A stretch of 64,000 bases of DNA from Macrococcus lamae (GTDB lineage Bacteria; Bacillota; Bacilli; Staphylococcales; Staphylococcaceae): NCBI RefSeq assembly GCF_004359545.1, contig NZ_SCWB01000001.1, positions 1 through 64,000 on the forward strand, read 5' to 3'. A program made the position numbers and the translations under genes. Each line of letters starts with the position of its first letter. Position 1 is the stretch's first letter. This document shows, piece after piece, positions 9,086 through 17,178 of the stretch. The notes beneath the pieces were generated by a model, which was not told where the DNA came from, did no database searches, and saw only the letters and a program-made list of their open reading frames with translations.

Positions 9086-9109
9086 TTGTTCGGAAAACGA
9101 ATATTTTGA

Positions 9110-9138
9110 TTGCCAAAGTCTATTTTTTGAATTATGAT
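9110..9138 (+). promoter_or_regulatory. Promoter of the ABC exporter leader
   Basis: TTGCCA (9110-9115), a 17-nt spacer and TATGAT (9133-9138) form a good sigma-A promoter. Transcription would start near 9145, about 12 bases before the RBS of the leader peptide. Confidence 0.65.
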
Positions 9139-9171
9139 AATATTGAAAATTAAGAAAAGGAGGATAAAGCA

Positions 9172-9237
9172 ATGAAAAACTATCAGGAACAGCAACGTAT
9201 TGTATTTTCATATCATCCTCCTCAGTGGTCTATTTAA
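9172..9237 (+). CDS. Leader peptide (21 aa) of the ABC exporter operon
   Basis: A 21-codon ORF begins MKNYQEQQ and ends HPPQWSI before tandem stops TAA TAG. It has a perfect AAGGAGG (9157-9163) eight bases upstream, a stronger ribosome site than those of most neighbours. It lies between a good promoter and an intrinsic terminator, in front of two genes resembling B. subtilis bmrC/bmrD. In B. subtilis the leader ORF bmrB controls those genes by ribosome-mediated transcription attenuation in response to translation-inhibiting antibiotics. This peptide is shorter than BmrB, so the match is of arrangement, not of demonstrated homology. The Pro-Pro pair near the end is a natural place for ribosome slowing. 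No stand-alone function is expected. Confidence 0.75.
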   Translation: MKNYQEQQRIVFSYHPPQWSI

Positions 9238-9248
9238 TAGCTCATGGG

Positions 9249-9308
9249 AGGAGTCTAACTCCTTACGTTTAAAGCGCATGCTTTCCATCAGGGAGGTGTG
9301 CGCTTTTT
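9249..9308 (+). terminator. Attenuator: leader hairpin plus intrinsic terminator
   Basis: First, AGGAGT (9249-9254) and ACTCCT (9258-9263) form a 6-bp stem. Next, AAGCGCA (9272-9278) pairs with TGCGCTT (9299-9305); inside, CTTTCC and GGGAGG also pair. A run of T follows. It sits 35 bases after the leader-peptide stop and 44 bases before the ABC gene start. The end of the leader ORF (CATCCTCCTC, 9214-9223) is complementary to GGGAGG at 9246-9251 and again at 9291-9296. Mutually exclusive structures linked to ribosome position are therefore possible. Confidence 0.8.
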
Positions 9309-9351
9309 TTGCGTTTAGGACAACAGGATTGAACAGAGAAGGAGTGAAGTT

Positions 9352-11091
9352 ATGTTTTCAGTATTATTTAAATTAGGCTGGTTTTTTAAACAGGAGAAGA
9401 AAAGATATATCATTGCAGTCGTCCTTCTGCTGGTGGCTAATGTAACTGAAATTTTGCCGCCGTGGATTATCGGTAAAACGATTGATTACATTAATTCTGA
9501 GGAACTGACACAGAAACTGCTGACAGAAATTCTTGTCTTTTTTGTCGTATTGACTGTGATCGGCTATGGCATCCATTATTTCTGGCGCTATTTATTGTTT
9601 AATGGTTCACAGCTGCTTGAGAGTCTGATGCGTCGTAAACTGATGGCGAAATTTCTGACGATGAGTCCGAGTTTCTATGAAAAGAACCGTACGGGAGATT
9701 TAATGGCTCGTGCGACCAATGATTTGTCCGCCATCAGACAGACCGTTGGTTTTGGTATTTTGACATTGATAGATAGTACGACATTTATGGCTACAATTAT
9801 TCTTATGATGGGTTTCACAATATCATGGAAACTGACATTCTTTGCACTATTACCGCTGCCGTTTTTAGCTATTATTGAGCAGCGGCTCGGTAAATTGATT
9901 CACGAACGTTACACAGTCAGTCAAGATGCATTTGGGGACATGAACGATGATGTACTGGAATCCATAGAAGGCATTCGTGTGACCCGTGCCTTTGCCCAGG
10001 AAGAGAATTTAAATCACAAGTTTTTTGCAATGACAACAGACGTCGTGAACAAATTCATGCATGTTGAACGGCTGGATGCTTTGTTCAAGCCATTGACCAT
10101 CATCGTCACGATGCTGAGTTTTATCATTGCACTCGGCTATGGCAGTTTTTTAGTCAATCAAGGAGAGATGACTATCGGGGGGCTGATAACGTTCAATGTT
10201 TATCTAAATATGCTGGTCTGGCCGATGTTTGCCATTGGACTATTATTTAATATCATGCAGCGTGGAAATGCCTCTCTTGACCGGGTCATGGAAGTGATGG
10301 ATGAGGTAGATGTACTGCAGGACCCTGTCGAGTCTGTTGTGCCGGATGGACATCAAGTTGCATTTCAGAACGTTGATTTTCAGTATCCGCTCAGTGAGTC
10401 AGTGAACTTGAAAGCGGTCGATATTGAACTTAAAGCTGGTCAGACATTAGGTACCGTTGGTCCGACTGGTAGTGGTAAGACAACGCTGATCAAGCAGATT
10501 TTGAAGGAGTATCCAGTCGGACAAGGAAACATTTCTCTCGGCGGTCATGTGATCCAGCAGATGACGAAGCAGGACGTACGTAATAAAATCGGTTATGTCT
10601 CGCAAGAAAATATTTTATTTTCTAGAACAGTGAAAGAAAATATTAAGTTCGGCAGACCTGATGCAACAGATGAAGAAATTGCATATGCGATTCATCTGGC
10701 GAACTTTACAGAAGATGTCAAACACTTGCCGCAAGGTCTTGAAACATTAGTCGGCGAAAAAGGAATAGCAATTTCAGGTGGTCAGAAGCAGCGAATATCC
10801 ATTGCACGGGCGATGATTAAAGATCCTGAAATCTTAATACTCGATGATTCATTATCTGCTGTCGATGCGAAGACAGAAACAGCAATCATCGATAATATTC
10901 AGCAGTCGAGACGCGGTAAGACAACCATTATTGCTGCTCATAGACTGTCTGCGGTTCAGCATGCAGACCTCATTGTCGTCATGAGTCATGGCGAAATCAT
11001 ACAGCGGGGTAGACATGATCAGCTGCTGCAGGCGGGCGGCTGGTATCAGGAGCAGTTTGACCGTCAGCAACTGGGAGAGGAGGAGCAGTAA
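9352..11091 (+). CDS. ABC multidrug exporter half-transporter, BmrC/YheI-like
   Basis: This is a 579-aa fusion of an N-terminal six-helix ABC type-1 transmembrane domain (about 1-310) and a C-terminal ATPase. Walker A GPTGSGKTT is near residues 370-378, followed by a Q-loop (SQENILF), signature ISGGQKQRIS and Walker B LILDDS. Residue 499 after the Walker B Asp is Asp, not the usual catalytic Glu, so this subunit carries the degenerate ATPase site. This is the known arrangement in BmrC, LmrC and TM287-type heterodimers. The partner gene starts on the last base of this one. The likely role is drug or lipid-like substrate export from the inner leaflet. Expression is probably controlled by the leader-peptide attenuator at 9172-9308. 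Confidence 0.9.
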   Translation: MFSVLFKLGWFFKQEKKRYIIAVVLLLVANVTEILPPWIIGKTIDYINSEELTQKLLTEILVFFVVLTVIGYGIHYFWRYLLFNGSQLLESLMRRKLMAKFLTMSPSFYEKNRTGDLMARATNDLSAIRQTVGFGILTLIDSTTFMATIILMMGFTISWKLTFFALLPLPFLAIIEQRLGKLIHERYTVSQDAFGDMNDDVLESIEGIRVTRAFAQEENLNHKFFAMTTDVVNKFMHVERLDALFKPLTIIVTMLSFIIALGYGSFLVNQGEMTIGGLITFNVYLNMLVWPMFAIGLLFNIMQRGNASLDRVMEVMDEVDVLQDPVESVVPDGHQVAFQNVDFQYPLSESVNLKAVDIELKAGQTLGTVGPTGSGKTTLIKQILKEYPVGQGNISLGGHVIQQMTKQDVRNKIGYVSQENILFSRTVKENIKFGRPDATDEEIAYAIHLANFTEDVKHLPQGLETLVGEKGIAISGGQKQRISIARAMIKDPEILILDDSLSAVDAKTETAIIDNIQQSRRGKTTIIAAHRLSAVQHADLIVVMSHGEIIQRGRHDQLLQAGGWYQEQFDRQQLGEEEQ

Positions 11092-12833
11092 TGTCAGTCA
11101 CTAGACGATTAATTAATGAAGCAATGCAATATAAGCGAATGTTTATCATCGGGTTTATCATCCTGATTCTAGCAGTGCTTGCTGAACTGGCCGGGCCGAT
11201 CATTGCTATGAGAATTATCGACGACCATGTAAGAACCGCCCGATCAGGCGTAATCGATATGGAGCCAATCTATATATTGCTTGCGTTATATGCGGCAATC
11301 GCCGTCGTCAATGCAGTACTTAGTTATTATCAGACAATTTATTTTCAGAACGCTGGTTCTAACGTTATTAAAAATTTAAGAAATAATTTATTCGTTCATA
11401 TGCAGCGTCTGCCTATCAAATATTTTGATAATCTGCCTGCTGGGAAAGTTGTTGCACGAATCACAAATGATACACAGACGATTCTTGAATTATTTACCGT
11501 GATGGTCCCGACCTATATTTCCGGGATTGTCAATATTCTAGGAATTATCATTGCTATCTTCTTCTTCAACTGGAAGATCGGTCTTACAGCTCTCGTTGTT
11601 GTCCCGCTGCTGTTCTGCTGGCTGACATTCTATCGTAAGTTGTCTGATCAGTATAATCATGTGACCCGGGAGAAGAACAGTGACATGAACGCCATGCTGA
11701 ATGAATCAATCAACGGGATGACGATTATTCAAGCGTTCAACCAGGAACAGAAAATTCAAGATGAGTTCAATGAATTGAATACAACATATTTACAGAACTA
11801 CTCAAGAATTATTCAGCTTGACTCATTGACTAGTCACAATTTAATGGGAACAATCCGTGCGCTTATATTTGCTGTGATGATCTATGTGTTCGGTTCTACT
11901 TTCTTAAGTGGTTCGGATGCAATGACAGTCGGTATGATGTATGTGCTTGTGGATTATTTGACTAGATTGTTCAATCCGATGTTCAATATGGTGAATAACT
12001 TAAGTGTGCTGGAACAAGCGAGAGTATCCGCTAATCGTGTCTATGAGATGATGGATGAGAATCCAGAAGTCATGGAAGACAAAGTGATGATACCTGCACA
12101 GGGAAAAGTAGATTTCAAAGATGTTTCTTTTGCCTATAAGGATGATCAGTATGTGCTGAAAAACATCAATATTGAAGCAAGACGCGGGGAAACCATTGCT
12201 CTTGTCGGTCACACTGGGTCTGGTAAAAGCTCTATTATGAACTTACTGTTCCGATTTTATGATCCATCACATGGACAGATCCTCATCGACGGGGTGGATT
12301 CCAAAACAGTGACAAAACAATCACTGCGACAATCAATGGGTATTGTGCTGCAGGATCCGTATTTGTATAGTGGAACGATTCTTAGCAATATTACATTGAA
12401 TGATCCTGCCATTACACGTGACCGTGCGGTTGCTGCTCTGGAAGCAGTCGGTGGTGACCGGGTTATTCATGGCCTGGAGCTTGGTATCGATACACCCGTT
12501 GTGGAAAAAGGCAGCACATTATCAAGCGGTCAGCGTCAGCTGATTTCATTTGCCCGTGCGCTGGCATTTGACCCTGCAATATTGATTCTTGATGAAGCGA
12601 CTGCAAGTATTGATTCTGAGACAGAGGAAATTATTCAGAATGCTATGGATGTACTGAAACAGGGTAGAACAACATTCATCATTGCGCACCGATTATCGAC
12701 GATAAAGAATGCGGACAAAATTATCGTCCTTGATAAAGGCGAGATTATTGAGTCTGGAGACCATGCAGCACTCATCCGCCATAATGGACAGTATGCTAAA
12801 ATGTATCGTCTGCAGTCGGCAGGAAGTCAGTAA
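11091..12833 (+). CDS. ABC multidrug exporter half-transporter, BmrD/YheH-like
   Basis: This is the second, 580-aa half of the heterodimer: a transmembrane domain (about 1-320), then an ATPase with Walker A GHTGSGKSS, signature LSSGQRQLIS and Walker B LILDEATASID with the catalytic Glu at residue 502. It therefore provides the consensus catalytic residue missing from its partner. It is about 90 residues shorter than B. subtilis BmrD as I remember it, so it probably lacks that protein's extra extracellular region. The start overlaps the upstream stop by one base (TAATG), implying coupled translation and equal stoichiometry. The GNAT gene follows within 20 bases and is probably cotranscribed. 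Confidence 0.9.
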   Translation: MSVTRRLINEAMQYKRMFIIGFIILILAVLAELAGPIIAMRIIDDHVRTARSGVIDMEPIYILLALYAAIAVVNAVLSYYQTIYFQNAGSNVIKNLRNNLFVHMQRLPIKYFDNLPAGKVVARITNDTQTILELFTVMVPTYISGIVNILGIIIAIFFFNWKIGLTALVVVPLLFCWLTFYRKLSDQYNHVTREKNSDMNAMLNESINGMTIIQAFNQEQKIQDEFNELNTTYLQNYSRIIQLDSLTSHNLMGTIRALIFAVMIYVFGSTFLSGSDAMTVGMMYVLVDYLTRLFNPMFNMVNNLSVLEQARVSANRVYEMMDENPEVMEDKVMIPAQGKVDFKDVSFAYKDDQYVLKNINIEARRGETIALVGHTGSGKSSIMNLLFRFYDPSHGQILIDGVDSKTVTKQSLRQSMGIVLQDPYLYSGTILSNITLNDPAITRDRAVAALEAVGGDRVIHGLELGIDTPVVEKGSTLSSGQRQLISFARALAFDPAILILDEATASIDSETEEIIQNAMDVLKQGRTTFIIAHRLSTIKNADKIIVLDKGEIIESGDHAALIRHNGQYAKMYRLQSAGSQ

Positions 12834-12853
12834 ACAAGGTGGTTAAAAGTACA

Positions 12854-13336
12854 ATGAACGCTGTAGAGATCAGACCGATGACACGTCAACTTGCAGAAGA
12901 GATTGCTGTATGGGATTTTGGTGAAAACTATCGGTTCTATAATATCGAAGGTGACCCGTTTGTCATAGAGGAATTTCAGAACGGTCACTACTATGCTGTA
13001 TTCTGTAATGAATCATTAGCTGCGTTCTTCTGCGATGGAGAAACAGCTACAGTGGATGCTCCGTATGATGACATTCATAACTGCATCGATATAGGTCTTG
13101 CGCTGCGCCCCGATATGACATCACAAGGTTATGGCAGTCAGTTAATAGCACTTATTTTGGAATTTTATCAGCAGTTGTATTTAGTGGAGTATTTCCGGCT
13201 GACTGTTGCTGCTATTAACCAACGTGCTGTCAAATTATATGAAAGTACTGGATTCCGGCAGGTGAAACAGTTTGAAGTCGTTGAAGGGAACGAAAAAATG
13301 TTATTTTATGTGATGATGATGGAAGTTCCTTCTTAG
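12854..13336 (+). CDS. GNAT-family N-acetyltransferase
   Basis: This 160-aa protein transfers an acetyl group from acetyl-CoA to an amine; the acceptor is unknown. The acetyl-CoA binding motif A is visible as DMTSQGYGSQLIALIL (Q-x-x-G-x-G), with LALRP before it. The family's C-terminal beta-bulge region NQRAVKLYESTGFRQV follows. I chose ATG 12854 because AAGGTGG (12836-12842) lies 11 bases upstream. A GTG at 12839 is in frame, would add five residues and would overlap that RBS. It sits directly behind the ABC exporter pair, so a role linked to the exported compound (for example drug acetylation) is conceivable but not shown. Confidence 0.85.
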   Translation: MNAVEIRPMTRQLAEEIAVWDFGENYRFYNIEGDPFVIEEFQNGHYYAVFCNESLAAFFCDGETATVDAPYDDIHNCIDIGLALRPDMTSQGYGSQLIALILEFYQQLYLVEYFRLTVAAINQRAVKLYESTGFRQVKQFEVVEGNEKMLFYVMMMEVPS

Positions 13337-13388
13337 GACCGATGTCACCTCAATAATTATCATCTATAGTAGCAATAGAGGTGAAAAG

Positions 13389-13835
13389 ATGATATTTTTA
13401 TTCCGGCTGGCAATTAGATTAATACGTACTGTGATATTAATTGCTCTTATAGCAGCAATTATTATAGTTATAATGTTTAAAGGTGATATACCAGGGATTG
13501 AGCTGTTTGGCAGTGAGAAAACAGAACAGTCAGCAATTGTGCCGCAAAATGGAACTACCTATTCACTTGAGAATAATGAATTATTTAAAAATATTCCTCT
13601 GACACAAGTGAAAAATGTATTTAACTTTATGGATAAGCAGGAGTTTATGGACGTTTCCGGCTTGACACGGCTGGGATATAACGATGACTACTTGATTGGT
13701 CAGCGAGGTTCTGATTTTTTACTGTACCGTTTTGGTGATAAAAATATTACGATGTTTAAATCAGAACAGGACCTGCAGAATCAATTGCAGCAAATAGGTC
13801 AGAAAATGAGTTTACAGGAAAAATCAGCATATTAA
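13389..13835 (+). CDS. Membrane-anchored protein, unknown function (DUF4930-like)
   Basis: This 148-aa protein has one N-terminal membrane helix (residues about 8-29, isoleucine-rich) and an extracytoplasmic domain of about 115 residues. The domain has low-complexity polar stretches and a C-terminal Gln-rich helix (EQDLQNQLQQIGQKM). It resembles the small DUF4930 proteins of staphylococci as I remember them; this assignment is tentative. The RBS is GAGGTG. A UUCG-capped terminator follows directly. The function is unknown. Confidence 0.7.
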   Translation: MIFLFRLAIRLIRTVILIALIAAIIIVIMFKGDIPGIELFGSEKTEQSAIVPQNGTTYSLENNELFKNIPLTQVKNVFNFMDKQEFMDVSGLTRLGYNDDYLIGQRGSDFLLYRFGDKNITMFKSEQDLQNQLQQIGQKMSLQEKSAY

Positions 13836-13846
13836 TGGTATATTAA

Positions 13847-13877
13847 AAATAATTATCTTCGGATAATTATTTTTTTG
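13847..13877 (+). terminator. Intrinsic terminator with UUCG loop
   Basis: AATAATTATC (13848-13857), a TTCG tetraloop and GATAATTATT (13862-13871) form a perfect stem followed by TTTTT. It ends the upstream membrane protein gene 14 bases before the start of nagZ. Confidence 0.85.
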
Positions 13878-13890
13878 TTAAGGAGCATAT

Positions 13891-15012
13891 ATGAGAGCTT
13901 TATTTCTTGTAACACTGGCTATTTTCTCGCTGGCAAGTTGTCAGCAACATCACAGCTATAAGAATTTCAATGAAAAAATGTCATATAAGAAGTTGGAACA
14001 AGTCGATTTGACTCATCTAATAGTAGATAGAATGACGCTGGAAGAAAAAATTTATCAGTCATTGATCATCGGGTTTGATGGTACCGTGATGACACCGGAA
14101 CTTACTGATCTGACACATCATCAATTAGGAGGTGTTATCTTATTCAAAAGAAATATTCAAAGTGCAGATCAAGTGATGACATTGAATCACGCTATCTATT
14201 CCTCGCAGCAGGAAATTCCACTTTTTATTGGGGTCGATCAGGAAGGTGGACGAGTTAATCGTCTGCCTGCAGAACTGGGTAATACTGAATCTGCTTTTTA
14301 CTTATCCAGCCTTGGTGATCAAAATATTGTCTATCAGCGTGGTCGATGGATTGGTGACACTCTAAAAGCATTGCATTTCAATCTCGATTTTTCAACAGTA
14401 CTGGATATCCGCACAAATCCCGCAAACACTGTAATCGGTGACAGAAGCTTCGGTACAACACCGGACCAGGTAACGACAATGGCAGGCGCATTCAACAGAG
14501 GAATTATGGATGCAGGAATTGTCACGAGCGGCAAACATTTTCCAGGGCATGGAGATACATTTGCAGATTCTCATCAGTCACTTCCTATCAATACATATGA
14601 CATGGACCGGTTGAAGAATGTGGAGCTAAAACCATTTAATGCGCTGAAAGATGAACTGGATATGATTATGGTGTCACATATTCAGATGCAGCAGCTGGAT
14701 AATGCACCGAGTTCATTATCAAAGGCAGTTGTGACTGATCTTCTGAGAAAAGATATAGGTTATAACGGTGTGATTATTACGGACGATATGGCAATGGGTG
14801 CAATTACCAGTCACTATAACCAGATAGATGCCGTAAAACAAGCGTTCAAAGCGGGAAATACTATGGTTCTCATCGGTTCTGACACAGGGAATATTCCATA
14901 TTTAGTCAAGCAGATTGAACAAGAAGTAGCGAGCAGTCAGCTGAGTGAAAAGAAACTCAATGAAAATGTCGAAAAAATTCTTCGATTAAAATCAAAATAT
15001 GGTATTCTTTAA
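13891..15012 (+). CDS. nagZ: Lipoprotein beta-N-acetylhexosaminidase, GH3 (NagZ type)
   Basis: This is a 373-aa glycoside hydrolase family 3 enzyme that removes terminal N-acetylglucosamine, here probably from muropeptides outside the membrane. The N-terminus is a lipoprotein signal with lipobox LASC and Cys17 as the lipidation site. The GH3 barrel carries ILFKRNI, GVDQEGGRVNRL and GDRSFGTTP. The NagZ-specific catalytic loop KHFPGHGDT with the DSH dyad is at residues 215-228. The nucleophile is Asp298 or Asp299 in the ITDDMAMGAI segment. RBS AAGGAG precedes the ATG. The adjacent shape genes mreCD fit a wall-turnover role. A NagZ secreted as lipoprotein suits Gram-positive muropeptide rescue as described for Bacillus. 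Confidence 0.9.
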   Translation: MRALFLVTLAIFSLASCQQHHSYKNFNEKMSYKKLEQVDLTHLIVDRMTLEEKIYQSLIIGFDGTVMTPELTDLTHHQLGGVILFKRNIQSADQVMTLNHAIYSSQQEIPLFIGVDQEGGRVNRLPAELGNTESAFYLSSLGDQNIVYQRGRWIGDTLKALHFNLDFSTVLDIRTNPANTVIGDRSFGTTPDQVTTMAGAFNRGIMDAGIVTSGKHFPGHGDTFADSHQSLPINTYDMDRLKNVELKPFNALKDELDMIMVSHIQMQQLDNAPSSLSKAVVTDLLRKDIGYNGVIITDDMAMGAITSHYNQIDAVKQAFKAGNTMVLIGSDTGNIPYLVKQIEQEVASSQLSEKKLNENVEKILRLKSKYGIL

Positions 15013-15045
15013 CTACTAACGATTAAGATCAACGAGGTGTTCAGT

Positions 15046-15900
15046 TTGCCTAAATTCTACAGTCGGAACAAATTAGTATTTGTTCTTTTCGGACTGATTA
15101 TTTTCATCATGCTTGTCGGTTTATCATTAAGAGAACGAACGACTTCGGTTCCTGAACAGATTGCAGGTGATTCCGCTGCACTAGGACAGCGCATTGTCTC
15201 TTATCCAGCATTATTTATCTCGCATAACTTAACCAATGTGGTCAATATGTGGGATGCAGTAGAAAACAACAGAAAACTCAAAGAAAAAATTAAAGGGTTC
15301 AGCCAGATTGAAGCGGATAACTATCGGCTTGAAAAAGAGAATAAAGAACTGCGGAATATGCTTAAAACAGATAGTATTGCAGAATATGATCCTGTAATAG
15401 CGACAATCATCGCCCGCAATCAGGATGAGTGGATGAATACATTCATTATCAATAAAGGCGAATCTTCAGCTATTAAAGAAAATATGGCTGTGATAACAAA
15501 CGATGGTCTTATTGGCCGCATCAAAAAAGTGAATGCGTATTCCAGTCAAGTTGAACTGATATCATCGAGTGTAAAAGCAAGTAAAATCAGTGTATCTCTC
15601 CAGCAGGGAGGTAGTGAGATTTTTGGAATGATAGACCATTATGATGATAGCAAGAATCTGCTCGTACTGAGTGATATCGAAAATAATGTCAAGGTCAAAG
15701 TCGGTACAAAAGTCATTACAAGTGGCCTCGGCGGACAATTTCCGAAAGGTATTTTGATCGGTAAAGTCAAAAAAGTGGAAAATGATGAATTCGGTTTAAG
15801 TCAGATGGCGTATGTTGAAACAGCAGCGAACTTTAACGATATTACGCATGTGTACATAGCGAAGAAAAGTCCTACAGTCACTGAAGGAAGTGGCAGTTAA
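15046..15900 (+). CDS. mreC: Rod shape-determining protein MreC
   Basis: This is a membrane-anchored scaffold of the cell-wall elongation machinery. It has an N-terminal membrane helix (KLVFVLFGLIIFIMLVGL), a coiled coil (about residues 65-110, rich in Lys/Glu/Asn) and a beta-rich extracellular domain containing the GLIGRI and TSGLGGQFPKGILIG motifs typical of MreC. I placed the start at TTG 15046 because GAGGTG (15034-15039) lies six bases upstream, giving MPKFYSRNKL. A GTG at 15037 is in frame but sits inside that RBS. mreD overlaps its stop by one base. MreCD persists in spherical staphylococci without MreB; no mreB is visible here. Confidence 0.93.
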   Translation: MPKFYSRNKLVFVLFGLIIFIMLVGLSLRERTTSVPEQIAGDSAALGQRIVSYPALFISHNLTNVVNMWDAVENNRKLKEKIKGFSQIEADNYRLEKENKELRNMLKTDSIAEYDPVIATIIARNQDEWMNTFIINKGESSAIKENMAVITNDGLIGRIKKVNAYSSQVELISSSVKASKISVSLQQGGSEIFGMIDHYDDSKNLLVLSDIENNVKVKVGTKVITSGLGGQFPKGILIGKVKKVENDEFGLSQMAYVETAANFNDITHVYIAKKSPTVTEGSGS

Positions 15901-16403
15901 TGCAGGTCGTTGTTATTCCGCTCATTGCCTTGCTGCTGTTTTATCTGGATACATTGATCAACACAATGATGCCTGTCACGCTGTTCGGTCAGGCGTTTTA
16001 TTTTACGAGTCATCTGCTGCTCCTTTATCTATTGATGCTGACCGTCTATAAAAATCCGACGATCGCCTTGATTCTCGGCATATTCTTTGGTCTCTTGTCC
16101 GATGTCTATCTCGGCACGATTTATGGCATATATACTTTCAGCTATATCGTCTTCATTATAATGATGAATCAGCTGTTTAAAGTATTCTACAAGGACATTA
16201 CTGTTATGATCGCTCTAATGTTTATGTTTGTCCTGTTATTTGAAAGTGTATTTTATATCATGTATTTAACACTGACTAATACAAAGATGAATATTTTCGT
16301 ATTTTTAGGCACGCATGGTATTCCTTCAAGTCTGATGAACTTGCTGCTTATCGTCCTGATCTTCCCAGTTATTCTCAAAACATTGGAAAGAACTTATAAA
16401 TAA
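15900..16403 (+). CDS. mreD: Rod shape-determining protein MreD
   Basis: This is a 167-aa integral membrane protein with five to six hydrophobic segments. It has a typical MreD fold and the motif LGIFFGLLSDVYLGTIYGIYTFSY near residues 60-83. It acts with MreC in organising peptidoglycan synthesis. The ATG overlaps the mreC stop (TAATG), so the two are translationally coupled. No terminator is seen before the rplU promoter, which begins three bases after the stop. Confidence 0.93.
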   Translation: MQVVVIPLIALLLFYLDTLINTMMPVTLFGQAFYFTSHLLLLYLLMLTVYKNPTIALILGIFFGLLSDVYLGTIYGIYTFSYIVFIIMMNQLFKVFYKDITVMIALMFMFVLLFESVFYIMYLTLTNTKMNIFVFLGTHGIPSSLMNLLLIVLIFPVILKTLERTYK

Positions 16404-16405
16404 AG

Positions 16406-16434
16406 TTGACTTCTCAAAATGCGGGTGCTATTAT
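16406..16434 (+). promoter_or_regulatory. Strong promoter of the rplU-prp-rpmA operon
   Basis: TTGACT (16406-16411), a 17-nt spacer and TATTAT (16429-16434) give a near-consensus sigma-A promoter directly after mreD. Start is expected near 16441. Confidence 0.8.
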
Positions 16435-16440
16435 ATTTAA

Positions 16441-16530
16441 GTTGAGTAGTTTATAGCTACATACAACCGCACGACTTCAGGTTCAAGTGAGCAATCCACC
16501 TGCAGACGGCGTGACTTAAAATTATTAGGA
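16441..16530 (+). promoter_or_regulatory. Ribosomal protein L21 leader
   Basis: The roughly 90-nt untranslated region between the promoter and the rplU RBS (TTAGGAGGTG) contains short complementary elements, including AGGT near 16481 with ACCT near 16499. It lies where the Firmicutes L21 leader (Rfam L21_leader) is found and is proposed to be bound by L21 for autoregulation. The call rests on position and size; a covariance search would settle it. Confidence 0.65.
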
Positions 16531-16539
16531 GGTGCAAGT

Positions 16540-16848
16540 ATGTTTGCTATTATCGAAACTGGTGGAAAACAAGTTAAAGTGGAGCAAGGTCAAACAATCT
16601 GGGTTGAAAAAATCAATGCAGAAGAAGGTGCGACATTCACTTTTGACAAAGTATTATTAGTAGGTGGAGAATCAGTGCAAGTAGGTTCACCTGTAATTGA
16701 AGGTGCTACTGTTACAGCGAAAGTTGAAAAACACGGCCGCGGTAAAAAAATTACTGTCTTCAAATACAAACCTAAAAAGAACTACAAACGTAAACAAGGT
16801 CATCGTCAGCCTTATACACGTTTAACTATTGAAGCGATCAACGCGTAA
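16540..16848 (+). CDS. rplU: 50S ribosomal protein L21
   Basis: This 102-aa large-subunit protein binds 23S rRNA domain II near L20. It starts [18 protein letters not shown], the family's N-terminal signature. The basic C-terminal [17 protein letters not shown] signature is present. The RBS AGGAGGTG is close to consensus. Its stop overlaps the prp start by one base. This is the first gene of the ribosomal operon. Confidence 0.98.
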   Translation: MFAIIETGGKQVKVEQGQTIWVEKINAEEGATFTFDKVLLVGGESVQVGSPVIEGATVTAKVEKHGRGKKITVFKYKPKKNYKRKQGHRQPYTRLTIEAINA

Positions 16849-17168
16849 TGATCAATGTAACCATTGCTGTTAATGATGACGGTAAAGTCACAGATTTTGA
16901 GATGACAGGACATGCAGATTCTGCACCGTATGGTCAGGACCTTGTTTGCGCCGGCGCATCAGCTGTTGTCTTCGGCAGTATGAACGCGATTCTCGGATTG
17001 ACTGATGAACGACCGGACATCGATTATGCACATGATGGTGGATTTTTCAAATTCCGTGTGATAGATTTAAACAATAACGAAGCTCAGCTGATTATTCAGT
17101 CAATGATTGTTTCTCTTGAAACGATTGCAGATGAATATGGTCAGTTCATAAAACTAAACTTTAAGTGA
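16848..17168 (+). CDS. prp: Ribosomal-processing cysteine protease Prp
   Basis: This 106-aa protein (YsxB family) removes the N-terminal extension of ribosomal protein L27 in Firmicutes that make an extended L27. The catalytic pair is visible: His22 in MTGHADSAPYG and Cys34 in DLVCAGASAV, matching the positions described for S. aureus Prp. The substrate gene rpmA lies 10 bases downstream and carries the extension. The ATG overlaps the rplU stop (TAATG), so the protease is made in step with the two ribosomal proteins. Confidence 0.96.
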   Translation: MINVTIAVNDDGKVTDFEMTGHADSAPYGQDLVCAGASAVVFGSMNAILGLTDERPDIDYAHDGGFFKFRVIDLNNNEAQLIIQSMIVSLETIADEYGQFIKLNFK

Positions 17169-17178
17169 GGTGTAACTC

